A DNA stretch of 64,000 nucleotides from NCBI GenBank assembly GCA_030433805.1, contig JARUXA010000017.1, positions 62,001 through 126,000 of the forward strand. Direction: 5' to 3'. A model generated the notes under the pieces. The model was not told the origin of the DNA. It was given only the letters and a program-made list of their open reading frames with translations, and searched no databases. Source of the stretch: Sphingomonas sp. PsM26. Lineage in GTDB: Bacteria; Pseudomonadota; Alphaproteobacteria; Sphingomonadales; Sphingomonadaceae. Positions within the stretch are counted from its first letter, which is position 1. The number at the start of each line of letters is the position of its first letter. Position numbers and translations under genes: made by a program. This document shows positions 19,976 through 29,020 of this stretch, piece after piece.

Positions 19976-21075
19976 GCGTCGTCCGTGGCTGGTGCCCGAC
20001 CGCGCATCGCCCGATGGCGGCGGGAGACGGCCTGATCGTCCGGGTCCGCCCGCGGCTGGCGCGATTGGAGCGCGCGCAGGTGCTTGGGCTGTGTGACGCG
20101 GCGAGCACGCACGGCAACGGGCAGATCGACCTGACCAACCGCGCCAACTTGCAGATCCGTGGCGTCGACGAGAACACGTGGCCCGCGCTGATCGACGAAT
20201 TGTGCAGCCTCGGTCTGGTCGACCCCGATCCGACGATGGAAGCGCGCCATGCGGTCCTCGTCGCGCCTGATTGGCGCGGGGGAGACGAGACGCATCGCAT
20301 CGCCAGCGATGTCATCGCGCGTCTGGCCGACTTTCCCAATCTGCCGGGCAAGTTCGGGTTTGCAGTCGATGCGGGGGCCGCGCCGGTGTTGCGCGACGAC
20401 CCTGCCGACATTCGGGTCGAGCGTGGCGCAGACGGCGGGCTGATCCTGCGCGCGGACGGTCGTGCGACTGGGGTGCGCATCACGCCGGATGGCGCGGTTG
20501 CCGCGATGATCGCGCTGGCGGAATGGTTCGTCGCGAGCGGCGGCGTTACCGCGGGGCGGATGGCGCGTCATGCCGCCCCCCTCCCCGACTGGGCGCGTGG
20601 TGACGATCTTCCAGCAGCGTCCGTACTGATGCTCGCGGCTGGTGCGCATGGTCTCGGCGCTGTGCATGGCGTCGCGTTCGGGCGGATCGATGCGAGCGCA
20701 CTGGCTGCGCTGATGACGCCGGACGCAACCGCGTTGCGGATGACGCCGTGGCGTCGCGTAATCATTGAGGGGGGCACGGCTCCCACCACCCCAGACCCGG
20801 TCGGCATCGCGGTCGACGCATGCGTCGGCGCGCCCGACTGTCCCCAGGCGAGCGTCGAGACGCGCGCGCTGGCGCTGCGGCTCGCGCCGCATGTCGCAGG
20901 GCGGCTGCACGTCTCGGGTTGCGCCAAGGGTTGCGCGCGGTCGCGGCCTGCGGACGTCGTTCTCACCGGGCGCGACGGGCGCTTCGACGTCGCGTTCGAC
21001 GCGCGCGCTGGCGACCCGCCTGCCCTTATCGGATTCGACCAAAACCGGCTTCTTACCCATTTCGGAGTTTCCTGA
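19972..21075 (+). CDS. cobG: Precorrin-3B synthase
   Basis: Start chosen at GTG 19972, which overlaps the cobN stop (GTGA) and gives MSVVRGWCPTAHRPM; the open frame extends far upstream only inside cobN. The 367-residue protein is of the sulfite/nitrite reductase type with an iron-sulfur/sirohaem cysteine pattern: DACVGAPDCPQAS and SGCAKGC. CobG uses molecular oxygen to convert precorrin-3A to precorrin-3B, the step that marks the aerobic pathway. Its presence shows that this is the oxygen-dependent route. Confidence 0.9.
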   Translation: MSVVRGWCPTAHRPMAAGDGLIVRVRPRLARLERAQVLGLCDAASTHGNGQIDLTNRANLQIRGVDENTWPALIDELCSLGLVDPDPTMEARHAVLVAPDWRGGDETHRIASDVIARLADFPNLPGKFGFAVDAGAAPVLRDDPADIRVERGADGGLILRADGRATGVRITPDGAVAAMIALAEWFVASGGVTAGRMARHAAPLPDWARGDDLPAASVLMLAAGAHGLGAVHGVAFGRIDASALAALMTPDATALRMTPWRRVIIEGGTAPTTPDPVGIAVDACVGAPDCPQASVETRALALRLAPHVAGRLHVSGCAKGCARSRPADVVLTGRDGRFDVAFDARAGDPPALIGFDQNRLLTHFGVS

Positions 21076-21704
21076 TGCCGCATGTCTACCAGACCGACGG
21101 TGCGGCGATCTATCGCCAGTCCTTCGCCACGATCCGCGCCGAAGCCGATCTCGATCGCTTCACGCCCGAGGAGGAACCCGTCGCGGTGCGGATGATCCAT
21201 GCCGCGGGTCTGGTCGAACTGGCGGCGCAGATCCGCTTCTCGCCCGACTTCGCGCGCGCTGCCCGCGCGGCGCTGGCGGGGGGCGCGCCGATCCTGTGCG
21301 ATGCGCGGATGGTGACCGAAGGGATCACGCGCGGGCGGTTGCCTGCCGACAATCCGGTGATCTGTACGCTGCATGATCCCGCGACGATCGAGCTCGCCCG
21401 CACGATGCACAACACCCGCTCCGCCGCCGCACTGGAGCTGTGGCGACCGCATCTGGCGGGCGCGGTGGTCGCGATCGGCAATGCGCCGACCGCGCTGTTC
21501 CATTTGCTCAACATGCTCGAGGACCCCGCCTGCCCGCACCCCGCGGCGATCATCGGGTGCCCGGTGGGCTTCGTCGGGGCGGTCGAGTCCAAGGCGGCGT
21601 TATGGGCGGAACAGCCGGTCCCGTGCGTCGTGGTCGAAGGCCGATTGGGCGGGAGTGCGATCACCGTCGCAGCGATCAACGCGCTCGCGAGCCGCGCGGA
21701 ATGA
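21075..21704 (+). CDS. cobH: Precorrin-8X methylmutase
   Basis: The ATG at 21075 overlaps the cobG stop by one base (TGATG). The 209-residue product has the CobH/CbiC signatures: ARMVTEGI-like DARMVTEGITRGRL, IGNAPTALFHLL and GCPVGFVGAVESK. It migrates a methyl group from C11 to C12 of precorrin-8X to form hydrogenobyrinic acid. Longer upstream reading is cobG in another frame. It overlaps cobI by 4 nt (ATGA), so translation is probably coupled along the operon. Confidence 0.93.
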   Translation: MPHVYQTDGAAIYRQSFATIRAEADLDRFTPEEEPVAVRMIHAAGLVELAAQIRFSPDFARAARAALAGGAPILCDARMVTEGITRGRLPADNPVICTLHDPATIELARTMHNTRSAAALELWRPHLAGAVVAIGNAPTALFHLLNMLEDPACPHPAAIIGCPVGFVGAVESKAALWAEQPVPCVVVEGRLGGSAITVAAINALASRAE

Positions 21705-22438
21705 CCGAGCCGCTTCCCCCGGGCATCATCCACGGCGTCGGGCTCGGCCCCGGTGCGCAGGATCTGATGAGCGTGCGCGCAGACCGGCTGGTGCGCGGGG
21801 CGCGGCATGTCGCCTTCTTCCGCAAGGCGGGGAAGCCCGGCCACGCGCGGCGGATCGTCGACGGAATGCTCCATCCGGACGCGGTCGAATTCGCGATGGA
21901 ATATCCCGTCACGACCGAAACTCCGACATCCGATCCGCGCTATGCCGATCGACTGTGCGGCTTTTACACCGACTGTACCGCGCATCTCGCGGCGCTTTCG
22001 GCGGCGGGCGAGGATGTCGTCGTGCTGTGCGAGGGCGACCCGTTCTTCTATGGATCGTTCATGCACCTCCACAGCCGGCTGGCGGGGGTCGCGCCGGTGC
22101 GGGTCGTCCCAGGGATCACCGGCATGTCGGGCGCGTGGACCGCGAGCGACATTCCGATCACCTGGGGCGAGGACGTGCTGACCGTCCTGACCGCGACGAT
22201 GGGCGAGGACGCGCTGACGCAGCGGATCCGCGATACCGATGCGCTGGTGGTGATGAAGATCGGGCGGCATCTGGGCAAGCTGCGCCGCGCGGTCGCGGCG
22301 GCGGGGCGGACGGAGGCGGCGTGGCTGGTGGAATATGCCGCGATGCCCGAGCAGCGCGTCACGCGGCTGGCCGATGTCGAGGGGATCGCGCCGTATTTCG
22401 CGATCCTGCTGATCCACGGCCAGGGGCGACGGCCTTGA
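21701..22438 (+). CDS. cobI: Precorrin-2 C20-methyltransferase
   Basis: The 245-residue SAM-dependent methyltransferase of the tetrapyrrole methylase fold begins with GVGLGPGAQDLMSVRA. It has the CobI features AFFRKAGKPGHARRIVDGM, VVVLCEGDPFFYGSFMHLH and VVPGITGMSGAW. It methylates C20 of precorrin-2, giving precorrin-3A, the substrate of CobG. Start ATG 21701 overlaps the cobH stop (ATGA). Confidence 0.93.
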   Translation: MTEPLPPGIIHGVGLGPGAQDLMSVRADRLVRGARHVAFFRKAGKPGHARRIVDGMLHPDAVEFAMEYPVTTETPTSDPRYADRLCGFYTDCTAHLAALSAAGEDVVVLCEGDPFFYGSFMHLHSRLAGVAPVRVVPGITGMSGAWTASDIPITWGEDVLTVLTATMGEDALTQRIRDTDALVVMKIGRHLGKLRRAVAAAGRTEAAWLVEYAAMPEQRVTRLADVEGIAPYFAILLIHGQGRRP

Positions 22439-23184
22439 GCGGGTGGATCGCGATCGCGGGGCTCGGGCCGGGCGACGCTGCGCTGGTGACGCCTGAGGTG
22501 ACTGCTGCGCTTGCCGCGGCGACCGACGTGATCGGCTACATTCCTTACGTCGCGCGGGTTGTGCCACGGGAAGGCCTGACGCTGCATCCTTCCGACAATC
22601 GGGTGGAGCTGGACCGCGCTGGCCATGCGCTGACGCTCGCGCTGGCGGGGCGGCGGGTGGTGGTCGTGTCGTCGGGCGATCCGGGGGTGTTCGCGATGGC
22701 GGCGGCGGTGTTCGAGGCGATCGATCACGGTCCGTCCGCGTGGCGCGAGGTCGATATTCGCGTGTTGCCCGGGATCACTGCGATGCTCGCCGCCGCGGCG
22801 CGGGCGGGCGCGCCGTTGGGGCATGATTTCTGCGCAATCAATCTGTCGGACAATCTCAAGCCGCAAGCCTTGATCGAGCGGCGCGTGCGGCTTGCGGCGC
22901 AGGCGGATTTCGCGATCGCCTTTTATAATCCCCGCTCGCGCGCCCGGCCTGAAGGGTTCGGGCGCGCGCTTGCGATCCTGCGGGAGGAATGTGGCGACGA
23001 CCGGCCGGTGCTGTTCGCGCGTGCGGTGACGACGGCGGAGGAGAATCTGCGGATCGTGCCGCTGCCCGACGCGACGCCCGAGATGGCGGACATGCGGACG
23101 GTGGTGATCGTCGGGTCGAGCACGACGCGGACGATCCTCCGGGACGGCCCGCCGATCCTCTATACGCCGCGGTCGGCGTCGTGA
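22435..23184 (+). CDS. cobJ: Precorrin-3B C17-methyltransferase
   Basis: The protein (249 residues) starts with GWIAIAGLGPGDAALVTPEV and carries GYIPYVARV, SSGDPGVFAMA, LPGITAMLAAAARAGAPLG and FYNPRSRARP, all CobJ/CbiH hallmarks; it drives ring contraction at C17. No ATG or GTG fits. TTG at 22435 overlaps the cobI stop (TTGA) exactly as the other junctions do, so it is taken as the start. Its last 25 bp overlap the end of cobK, which runs the other way. Confidence 0.92.
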   Translation: MSGWIAIAGLGPGDAALVTPEVTAALAAATDVIGYIPYVARVVPREGLTLHPSDNRVELDRAGHALTLALAGRRVVVVSSGDPGVFAMAAAVFEAIDHGPSAWREVDIRVLPGITAMLAAAARAGAPLGHDFCAINLSDNLKPQALIERRVRLAAQADFAIAFYNPRSRARPEGFGRALAILREECGDDRPVLFARAVTTAEENLRIVPLPDATPEMADMRTVVIVGSSTTRTILRDGPPILYTPRSAS

Positions 23185-23909
23185 GCGATCCAGTGCAGCA
23201 CCGCCGCGATCTCCGCGACCTGATGCCGGTCGGGCAGCGCGGGGCGGTCGATCATCAGGACCGGCAAAGCGAGCGCGCGGGCAGCGATCAGCTTGGCCTG
23301 CGCGCCGCTGCCGCCCGCGTTCTTGCACACGACGAGATCGATCGCGTGGGCGCGGAGCAGCGCTTCGTCGCCCGCGACCGTGAACGGGCCGCGATCGACG
23401 ACGAGGTGGTGATCGGGAAGCGGCGGCGGCGTTTCGGGCGGATCGACGTAGCGCAGGAGGTAGCGGTGCTGCGGTTGCGCGGCGAAGGCGGCAACGTGCA
23501 TCCGTCCGAGCGCGAGCATGACGTTTCGCCGCGCGCCGGCGAGCGCGGCTACCGCTGCGGCGACGTCGGGAACGGTGTGCCAGCTATCGCCGGGTTCGGG
23601 GGTCCAGGCGGCGCGGGTCAGCGCGATCAGCGGCACGTTGGCGGCTGTGGCGGCGAGGACCGCGTTGCGGCTCATCTGCGCGGCGAAGGGGTGGGTCGCG
23701 TCGACCAGATGGGTGATCGCCTCGTCCCGCAGATACTCGGTGAGCCCCGCGACGCCGCCGAACCCGCCGATGCGGACGGCGACGGGTTGCGGCTTCGGAC
23801 TGGCGACGCGCCCGGCGTAGCTCAGCGTGGCGCGCAGCCCGCGTGCGGCGACCGCCTGCGCGAGCGCGCTCGCCTCGGTCGTGCCGCCGAGGATCAGGAT
23901 GTTCGGCAT
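23160..23909 (-). CDS. cobK: Precorrin-6A reductase, encoded antisense within the operon
   Basis: On the minus strand MPNILILGGTTEASALAQA opens a 249-residue CobK/CbiJ protein with VDATHPFAAQMSRNA, LALGRMH, YVDPPE and KNAGGSGAQAKLIAA. It reduces precorrin-6A with NADPH to precorrin-6B. It is the only cob gene here on the minus strand. It overlaps cobJ tail-to-tail by 25 bp, and its start codon (CAT at 23907-23909) shares two bases with the cobL ATG at 23908-23910. Its promoter and ribosome site must therefore lie inside cobL. The open frame continues upstream to 24629, but that extension is antisense to cobL and lacks family sequence. Confidence 0.92.
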   Translation of the reverse strand: MPNILILGGTTEASALAQAVAARGLRATLSYAGRVASPKPQPVAVRIGGFGGVAGLTEYLRDEAITHLVDATHPFAAQMSRNAVLAATAANVPLIALTRAAWTPEPGDSWHTVPDVAAAVAALAGARRNVMLALGRMHVAAFAAQPQHRYLLRYVDPPETPPPLPDHHLVVDRGPFTVAGDEALLRAHAIDLVVCKNAGGSGAQAKLIAARALALPVLMIDRPALPDRHQVAEIAAVLHWIAHDADRGV

Positions 23910-25128
23910 GGCGGATGAACTCGGGGAAGCGTGGCTGACGATCGTCGGGATCGGCGAGGATGGACCAGCGGGGCTGTCCGCGGCAAGCCGCGATGCACTG
24001 GCGCGCGCGGAATGGGTGACGGGGGCGGCTCGGCATCTTGCGCTGTTGGGCGATGTGCTGGCCGATCTGGCGGCGGACGTTGCGCCGTGGCCGGTGCCGT
24101 TCGCGGACGGGATCGCCCCACTGCTGGCGCGGCGGGGGCAGCGGGTGGTGGTGCTGGTGTCGGGCGATCCGTTCTGGTTCGGGGCGGGGTCGGTGGTGAC
24201 GCGGGCGCTACGGCCGCGCGAATGGGTCGCGCATCCGGTGCCTTCGACCTTTACGCTAGCGGCGGCGCGGCTGGGGTGGGCGATCGAGACGACCGCGTGC
24301 CTTGGGCTGCATGCCGCGCCACTTGCGCGGTTGCGCACTGTAGTCGCGCCGGGGGTTCGCGCGATCGTGCTGCTGCGCGACGGTGCCGCGGTGGCGGCGC
24401 TGGCGGGGTATCTGGCGGAGCTGGGGTTTGGCGAGAGCGACCTGTGGGTGCTCGAGGCGCTTGGGGGACCGCGTGAGCGGGTGCGGAGCGTCGCGGCCGC
24501 CGGGTTCGCGCTGGGCGATATTGCGCATCCGGTTGCGGTGGGGGTGCATGTGGCAGGTGCTGGCGCGGTGGTTCCGGCCGTTGCGGGGCGGCCCGACGCC
24601 TGGTTCGCGCATGATGGGCAGATCACCAAGCGCCCGGTGCGCGCACTGACCTTGTCCGCGCTTGCACCGCGTCCGTTCGAGACCTTGTGGGATATTGGAG
24701 CCGGGTCCGGGTCGATCGCGATCGAGTGGCTGCTCGCGCATCCGACGACTCAGGCGGTGGCGTTCGAGGCGGATCCGGTGCGCGCTGACCGGATGCGGGG
24801 CAATGCGGATGCGCTGGGCGTGGATCGGCTGGGCATCGTCGTGGCGCGCGCGCCGGAGGGGCTTGCCGGGCATTCCCCGCCTGATGCGGTGTTCATTGGC
24901 GGGGGGCTTTCCACGGCGATGCTCGATTGGCTGTGGGCGCACCTCCCGCCGGGCACGCGGTTGGTCGCCAATGCGGTGACGCTCGAGTCCGAGGCGCTGC
25001 TCGCGCAGTGGCAGGGCGTGAAGGGCGGCGGTCTGCTGCGCATCGCGCTGTCCGAGGTAGCGCCGATCGGGACGCGGCGTGGTTGGCGGGCGCACTATCC
25101 GATCGTGCAGTGGAGCGTGACGCTGTGA
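23908..25128 (+). CDS. cobL: Precorrin-6B C5,15-methyltransferase (decarboxylating)
   Basis: The 406-residue protein is a fusion of two methyltransferases, as CobL usually is. Residues 1-210 are a tetrapyrrole methylase (IVGIGEDGPAGLS, VLVSGDPFWFGAGS, PSTFTLAAARLGW). Residues 230-406 are a CbiT-type SAM enzyme with WDIGAGSGSIAIEWL and VFIGGGLS. It methylates C5 and C15 and decarboxylates the acetate on ring C. ATG 23908 is chosen as start; ATG 23899 (MFGMADE) is in frame and possible. The start region overlaps that of cobK on the other strand. Confidence 0.92.
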   Translation: MADELGEAWLTIVGIGEDGPAGLSAASRDALARAEWVTGAARHLALLGDVLADLAADVAPWPVPFADGIAPLLARRGQRVVVLVSGDPFWFGAGSVVTRALRPREWVAHPVPSTFTLAAARLGWAIETTACLGLHAAPLARLRTVVAPGVRAIVLLRDGAAVAALAGYLAELGFGESDLWVLEALGGPRERVRSVAAAGFALGDIAHPVAVGVHVAGAGAVVPAVAGRPDAWFAHDGQITKRPVRALTLSALAPRPFETLWDIGAGSGSIAIEWLLAHPTTQAVAFEADPVRADRMRGNADALGVDRLGIVVARAPEGLAGHSPPDAVFIGGGLSTAMLDWLWAHLPPGTRLVANAVTLESEALLAQWQGVKGGGLLRIALSEVAPIGTRRGWRAHYPIVQWSVTL

Positions 25129-25490
25129 TCGTCGCGGGCTTCGGGTTCCGCCGCGCGGCGACGCTGGCGGCGTGCGAGGCGGCGCTGGTGCAGGCGGAGC
25201 GTGGCCAGCGGCGTGTCACCGCGCTGGCGACGCTTGCCGACAAGGCCCCCCTGCTCGCCCCGCTCGCCGCCGCGCGGGGGATCGCGCTGATCGCGCTTGC
25301 CCCCGAACGCCTGCTGCAGGTCGAGACGCCGACGCAGTCGCGCGCCAGTCTGGTCGCGCGCGGTACGGGGAGCGTTGCCGAAGCCGCAGCACTCTGCGCC
25401 GCCGGGCCGGGTGCGCGCCTGATCGTGCGGCGCTGCATTTCCCCCGACCGGATGGCGACCTGTGCCATCGCAGAAGGACCCAGCACATGA
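25125..25490 (+). CDS. cobE: CobE/CbiG C-terminal-type cobalamin biosynthesis protein
   Basis: GTG 25125 overlaps the cobL stop (GTGA) and yields a 121-residue protein, MIVAGFGFRRAATLAACEAAL, with LATLADKAPLLAPLAAARGI, PTQSRASLVARGTGSVAEAAA and LIVRRCISPDRMATCAIA. These are the conserved parts of the CobE family (related to the CbiG C-terminal domain). In aerobic makers it sits next to cobM and is needed for B12 synthesis, but its reaction is poorly defined. It overlaps cobM by 4 nt. Confidence 0.85.
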   Translation: MIVAGFGFRRAATLAACEAALVQAERGQRRVTALATLADKAPLLAPLAAARGIALIALAPERLLQVETPTQSRASLVARGTGSVAEAAALCAAGPGARLIVRRCISPDRMATCAIAEGPST

Positions 25491-26272
25491 CCGTTCACTT
25501 CATTGGCGCGGGCCCCGGCGCGCCCGACCTGCTTACGCTGCGCGGGCGCGACTTGATCGCGGGGTCGCAGGTGTGCCTGTATGCGGGCTCACTGGTGCCC
25601 GCGGCGCTGCTTGAGCATTGTCCGGCGGGGGCGCGGATCGTCAACACCGCGCCCTTGTCGCTCGACCAGATCATCGCCGAGATCGCGGCAGCACATGCGG
25701 CGGGGCACGACGTCGCGCGGCTGCATTCGGGGGACCTGTCGATCTGGTCGGCGATGGGCGAGCAACTGCGCCGCCTGCGCGCGCTGGGGATCCCGGTGAG
25801 CATCACGCCCGGCGTTCCGGCGTTCGCGGCGGCGGCGGCGGTGCTGGAGGCGGAACTGACGCTGCCCGGGCTGACCCAGTCGGTCGTGCTGACCCGCACC
25901 TCGGGCCGCGCGAGCGCGATGCCCGATGCCGAGGCGCTGCCCGCCTTCGCGGCGACGGGCGCGACGCTGGCGATCCATCTGTCGATCCACTTGCTCGACA
26001 AGGTCGTCGCGGAGTTGACCCCGGCTTATGGCTCGGACTGCCCGGTCGCGATCGTGTGGCGGGCGAGCTGGCCCGACGAACGGATCGTCCGCGCGACGCT
26101 GGCGACGATCGTCGCGGCGGCAGCGGACGGGCCGGAGCGGACCGCGCTGATCCTCGTGGGACGCGTGCTGGCGCCTGGCGATTTCGGCGAGAGCAGCCTG
26201 TACGCGGCGGACTATGACCGTCGCTTTCGGCCCAACACCCCGCAATCGCGGTTCGCGGGAGGCGCGGCATGA
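25487..26272 (+). CDS. cobM: Precorrin-4 C11-methyltransferase
   Basis: The 261-residue tetrapyrrole methylase starts with MTVHFIGAGPGAPDLLTLRG and shows CLYAGSLVP, RLHSGDLSIWSAMGEQ, TPGVPAFAAAAA, IHLSIHLLDKVV and SSLYAADYDRRFRP, the CobM/CbiF series. It methylates C11 of precorrin-4. ATG at 25487 overlaps cobE by 4 nt, and its own stop overlaps cobB by 4 nt. Confidence 0.93.
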   Translation: MTVHFIGAGPGAPDLLTLRGRDLIAGSQVCLYAGSLVPAALLEHCPAGARIVNTAPLSLDQIIAEIAAAHAAGHDVARLHSGDLSIWSAMGEQLRRLRALGIPVSITPGVPAFAAAAAVLEAELTLPGLTQSVVLTRTSGRASAMPDAEALPAFAATGATLAIHLSIHLLDKVVAELTPAYGSDCPVAIVWRASWPDERIVRATLATIVAAAADGPERTALILVGRVLAPGDFGESSLYAADYDRRFRPNTPQSRFAGGAA

Positions 26273-27582
26273 CGCCCGGACTGATGATCGCCGCCCCCGC
26301 TTCGGGTACCGGCAAGACCACGGTGATGCTCGGCCTACTGCGCGCGTTTCGCGATGCCGGATTGCGGGTGCAGCCGTTCAAGAGCGGCCCGGACTATATC
26401 GACCCCGCCTTTCACCGCGCAGCGAGCGGGCGGCCGTCGTTCAACCTCGATAGCTGGGCGATGTCGGCGGGGATGCTCCACGGGCTTGGCGCGAAGGCGG
26501 GGGATGCCGATCTGGTCCTGGCGGAAGGATCGATGGGGCTGTTCGACGGCGTTGCGACGCCGGGCGCGACCGGGAACGGCGCGAGCGCGGATGTTGCACG
26601 CCGGATGGGCTGGCCGGTCGTGCTGGTGATCGACGTGTCGGGACAGGCGCAATCCGCCGCCGCCACGGCACTGGGGTTCGCGCGCTACGATCCGGACGTC
26701 GAGATTGCGGGCGTGATCCTCAACCGGGTCGCGAGCCCGCGCCACGAGCGGCTCGCGCGAAGCGGGATGGCGGCGGTCGGGCTTCGCGTGTTCGGGGCAT
26801 TGCCGCGGCGGGGCGACCTCAAGCTGCCCGAGCGGCACCTCGGGCTGGTCCAGGCGTCCGAACATCCCGACCTCGACGCGCGGATCGCGGATTATGCGAC
26901 GTTCCTGCGCGACCATGTCGATCTGGACGCGTTGCGGGGAGCGGCACGGGCGGTCGGCGACCCCACCGAGGCGGTGGGAGCACCCCGTCTCGCGCCACCC
27001 GCCCAACGGATCGCGCTGGCGCAGGACGCGGCGTTTTCGTTCGTTTATCCGCACATGCTCGCCGGGTGGCGCGACGCAGGGGCGGAGATCCTGCCTTTCT
27101 CGCCGCTGGACGACGAGGCGCCGGCGGCAGACGCGGATCTGGTGTGGCTGCCCGGCGGCTATCCCGAACTCCATGCCGGACGGCTTGCCGCCGCCGAGCA
27201 TTTCCGGGCGGGACTAATCGCGCACGCGCAGACGCGACCGGTCCACGGCGAGTGCGGCGGCTATATGGCGCTCGGCCAGGGGCTGATCGACGCGGACGGT
27301 GTGCGGCACGCGATGGCGGGGCTGCTCGGGCTGGTGACGAGCTATGAGCGGCGCAAGATGCATCTCGGCTATCGCCATGCGACGCTGGTCGCGCCGATGG
27401 CGGGTGCGCCCGTCGGCACCGCGCTGCGGGGGCATGAGTTCCATTACTCGACGATCCTCGACCAGCCCGACGCGGCGCTGGCGCATGTCGTCGATGCGGA
27501 GGGGACCGCAGTGGCCGAGACGGGATCGTATCGCGCCCGGGTGACGGGCACCTTCTTCCACCTGATCGCGCCCGATGCCTGA
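26269..27582 (+). CDS. cobB: Hydrogenobyrinic acid a,c-diamide synthase (glutamine-hydrolysing)
   Basis: This 437-residue ATP-dependent amidotransferase has a P-loop ASGTGKTTVMLGLL at residue 11, FKSGPDYIDPAFH, an N-terminal DTB-synthase-like domain, and a C-terminal class-I glutaminase-like domain with PGGYPELHA and VHGECGGYMALG (nucleophile Cys). It amidates the a and c side chains with glutamine. It overlaps cobM by 4 nt and cobF by 8 nt. Confidence 0.93.
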   Translation: MTPGLMIAAPASGTGKTTVMLGLLRAFRDAGLRVQPFKSGPDYIDPAFHRAASGRPSFNLDSWAMSAGMLHGLGAKAGDADLVLAEGSMGLFDGVATPGATGNGASADVARRMGWPVVLVIDVSGQAQSAAATALGFARYDPDVEIAGVILNRVASPRHERLARSGMAAVGLRVFGALPRRGDLKLPERHLGLVQASEHPDLDARIADYATFLRDHVDLDALRGAARAVGDPTEAVGAPRLAPPAQRIALAQDAAFSFVYPHMLAGWRDAGAEILPFSPLDDEAPAADADLVWLPGGYPELHAGRLAAAEHFRAGLIAHAQTRPVHGECGGYMALGQGLIDADGVRHAMAGLLGLVTSYERRKMHLGYRHATLVAPMAGAPVGTALRGHEFHYSTILDQPDAALAHVVDAEGTAVAETGSYRARVTGTFFHLIAPDA

Positions 27583-28348
27583 GCGCCCCGTCATCGACCT
27601 CCACCTGATCGGGATCGGCACGGGCAATCCGGACCATCTGACGCGGGCCGCGGAAGCCGCGATGAACGCCGCCGACGTGATCCTCCTCCCGCGCAAGCGT
27701 GAAGCGGCGGCGGACTTGATCGTGTTGCGGCGGGAGATCTGCGCGCGCGTGTTGACGGGGGCGACGCGGGTGGTCGAGTTCGACTTGCCGGAGCGTGACG
27801 GCGCGGGGCCCTACTTCGCCGCGGTGGACGACTGGCATGACGCGATCGCTGCGTGCTGGGCAATGCAGATCGCCGCGCAGCTTCCGGATGGTGGCAGGCT
27901 GGCACTGCTCGTCTGGGGCGATCCGTCGCTCTACGACAGCAGCTTGCGGATCGCGGAGCGGCTGCGCGCGGACGGGGTCGCGCTGCGCGTCCACGTCGTG
28001 CCCGGCATCACCAGCCTGCAGGCGCTGACCGCGGCGCATGCGATCCCGCTCAATACGCTAGGTGCGCCGGTGCTGGTCACGACCGGGCGGCGGTTGCGGG
28101 CGGAAGGCTGGCCTGACGGTGTCGATACGCTGGCGGTGATGCTCGACGGGGATTGTGCGTTCACCACGCTCGACCCGGGCGGGATCACGATCTGGTGGGG
28201 TGCGTATCTCGGGATGCCGCACGAGGCGCTGATCGCCGGGCCGCTGGCCGAGGTCGCGGAGACGATCGTCGCGCGCCGGGCGATGCTGCGCGCCGAGCAT
28301 GGCTGGATCATGGACACCTACCTCCTGCGCCGCGGGGTGGCGGCATGA
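27575..28348 (+). CDS. cobF: Precorrin-6A synthase (deacetylating)
   Basis: The 257-residue methylase has IGIGTGNPDHLTRAA, LLPRKREAAADLIVLRR, LVWGDPSLYDSSLRI and VVPGITSLQALTAAH, typical of CobF, an aerobic-pathway enzyme. It methylates C1 and releases the acetyl fragment left by ring contraction, making precorrin-6A. ATG 27575 lies 8 nt inside cobB; the stop overlaps bluB by 4 nt. Confidence 0.92.
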   Translation: MPERPVIDLHLIGIGTGNPDHLTRAAEAAMNAADVILLPRKREAAADLIVLRREICARVLTGATRVVEFDLPERDGAGPYFAAVDDWHDAIAACWAMQIAAQLPDGGRLALLVWGDPSLYDSSLRIAERLRADGVALRVHVVPGITSLQALTAAHAIPLNTLGAPVLVTTGRRLRAEGWPDGVDTLAVMLDGDCAFTTLDPGGITIWWGAYLGMPHEALIAGPLAEVAETIVARRAMLRAEHGWIMDTYLLRRGVAA

Positions 28349-28986
28349 CGGCACCCGAGTTCGATCCGGGGTTCGTGGATCGCTTCGATAAGCTGCTGCG
28401 CTGGCGCCGCGACGTCCGGCATTTCGACCCGCGCCCCCTGTCCGAGGCAGTGATACAGGGCTTGCTCGAAACCGCCGCGCTTGCACCTTCGGTGGGCAAT
28501 GCGCAGCCGTGGCGGTTCGTGCGGATCCGCTCGTTGCCGCTCCGCGAGACGATCGCCGCACATGTCGATGACGTGTCAGCAAAGGCCGCGCTGGCGATCC
28601 ACGACGCAGAGCGCCGGGACCGCTATCGCGCGCTCAAGCTGCACGGCATTCGCGAAGCGCCCGAGCTGATCGCGGTGTTCTGCGACGAGGAACCCGACGC
28701 AGGCCATAGGCTGGGCCGCACCACCATGCCCGAGATGTTGCGCTATTCGACCGTGATGGCGATCCACACGCTGTGGCTGGCGGCAAGGGCGCGGGGGATC
28801 GGGCTCGGCTGGGTGTCGATCCTCGAGCCATCCGTCGTCACCGAACTGCTCGACATTCCCCCGCAGTGGAGCCTGATCGCGCTGCTGTGCCTCGGCTACC
28901 CGCTGGACCCTTCCGACATTCCCGAACTCGAACGGCGCGGCTGGCAGGCACGCGAGCCCGTCGCGGTCCGGACGCTCGAACGATGA
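28345..28986 (+). CDS. bluB: 5,6-dimethylbenzimidazole synthase
   Basis: Start ATG 28345 (ATGA overlap with cobF) gives 213 residues with the BluB pattern of the flavin nitroreductase fold: WRRDVRHFDPRPL, LETAALAPSVGNAQPWRFV, AARARGIGLGWVSIL and LCLGYPLD. BluB cleaves reduced FMN with oxygen to make the lower ligand of B12. With cobG and cobF this shows that the organism can make the corrin and the DMB ligand aerobically. Confidence 0.92.
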   Translation: MTAPEFDPGFVDRFDKLLRWRRDVRHFDPRPLSEAVIQGLLETAALAPSVGNAQPWRFVRIRSLPLRETIAAHVDDVSAKAALAIHDAERRDRYRALKLHGIREAPELIAVFCDEEPDAGHRLGRTTMPEMLRYSTVMAIHTLWLAARARGIGLGWVSILEPSVVTELLDIPPQWSLIALLCLGYPLDPSDIPELERRGWQAREPVAVRTLER

Positions 28987-29020
28987 CCTCCCTTCCCTTC
29001 CCCCCATTGGAGCGAACCTC

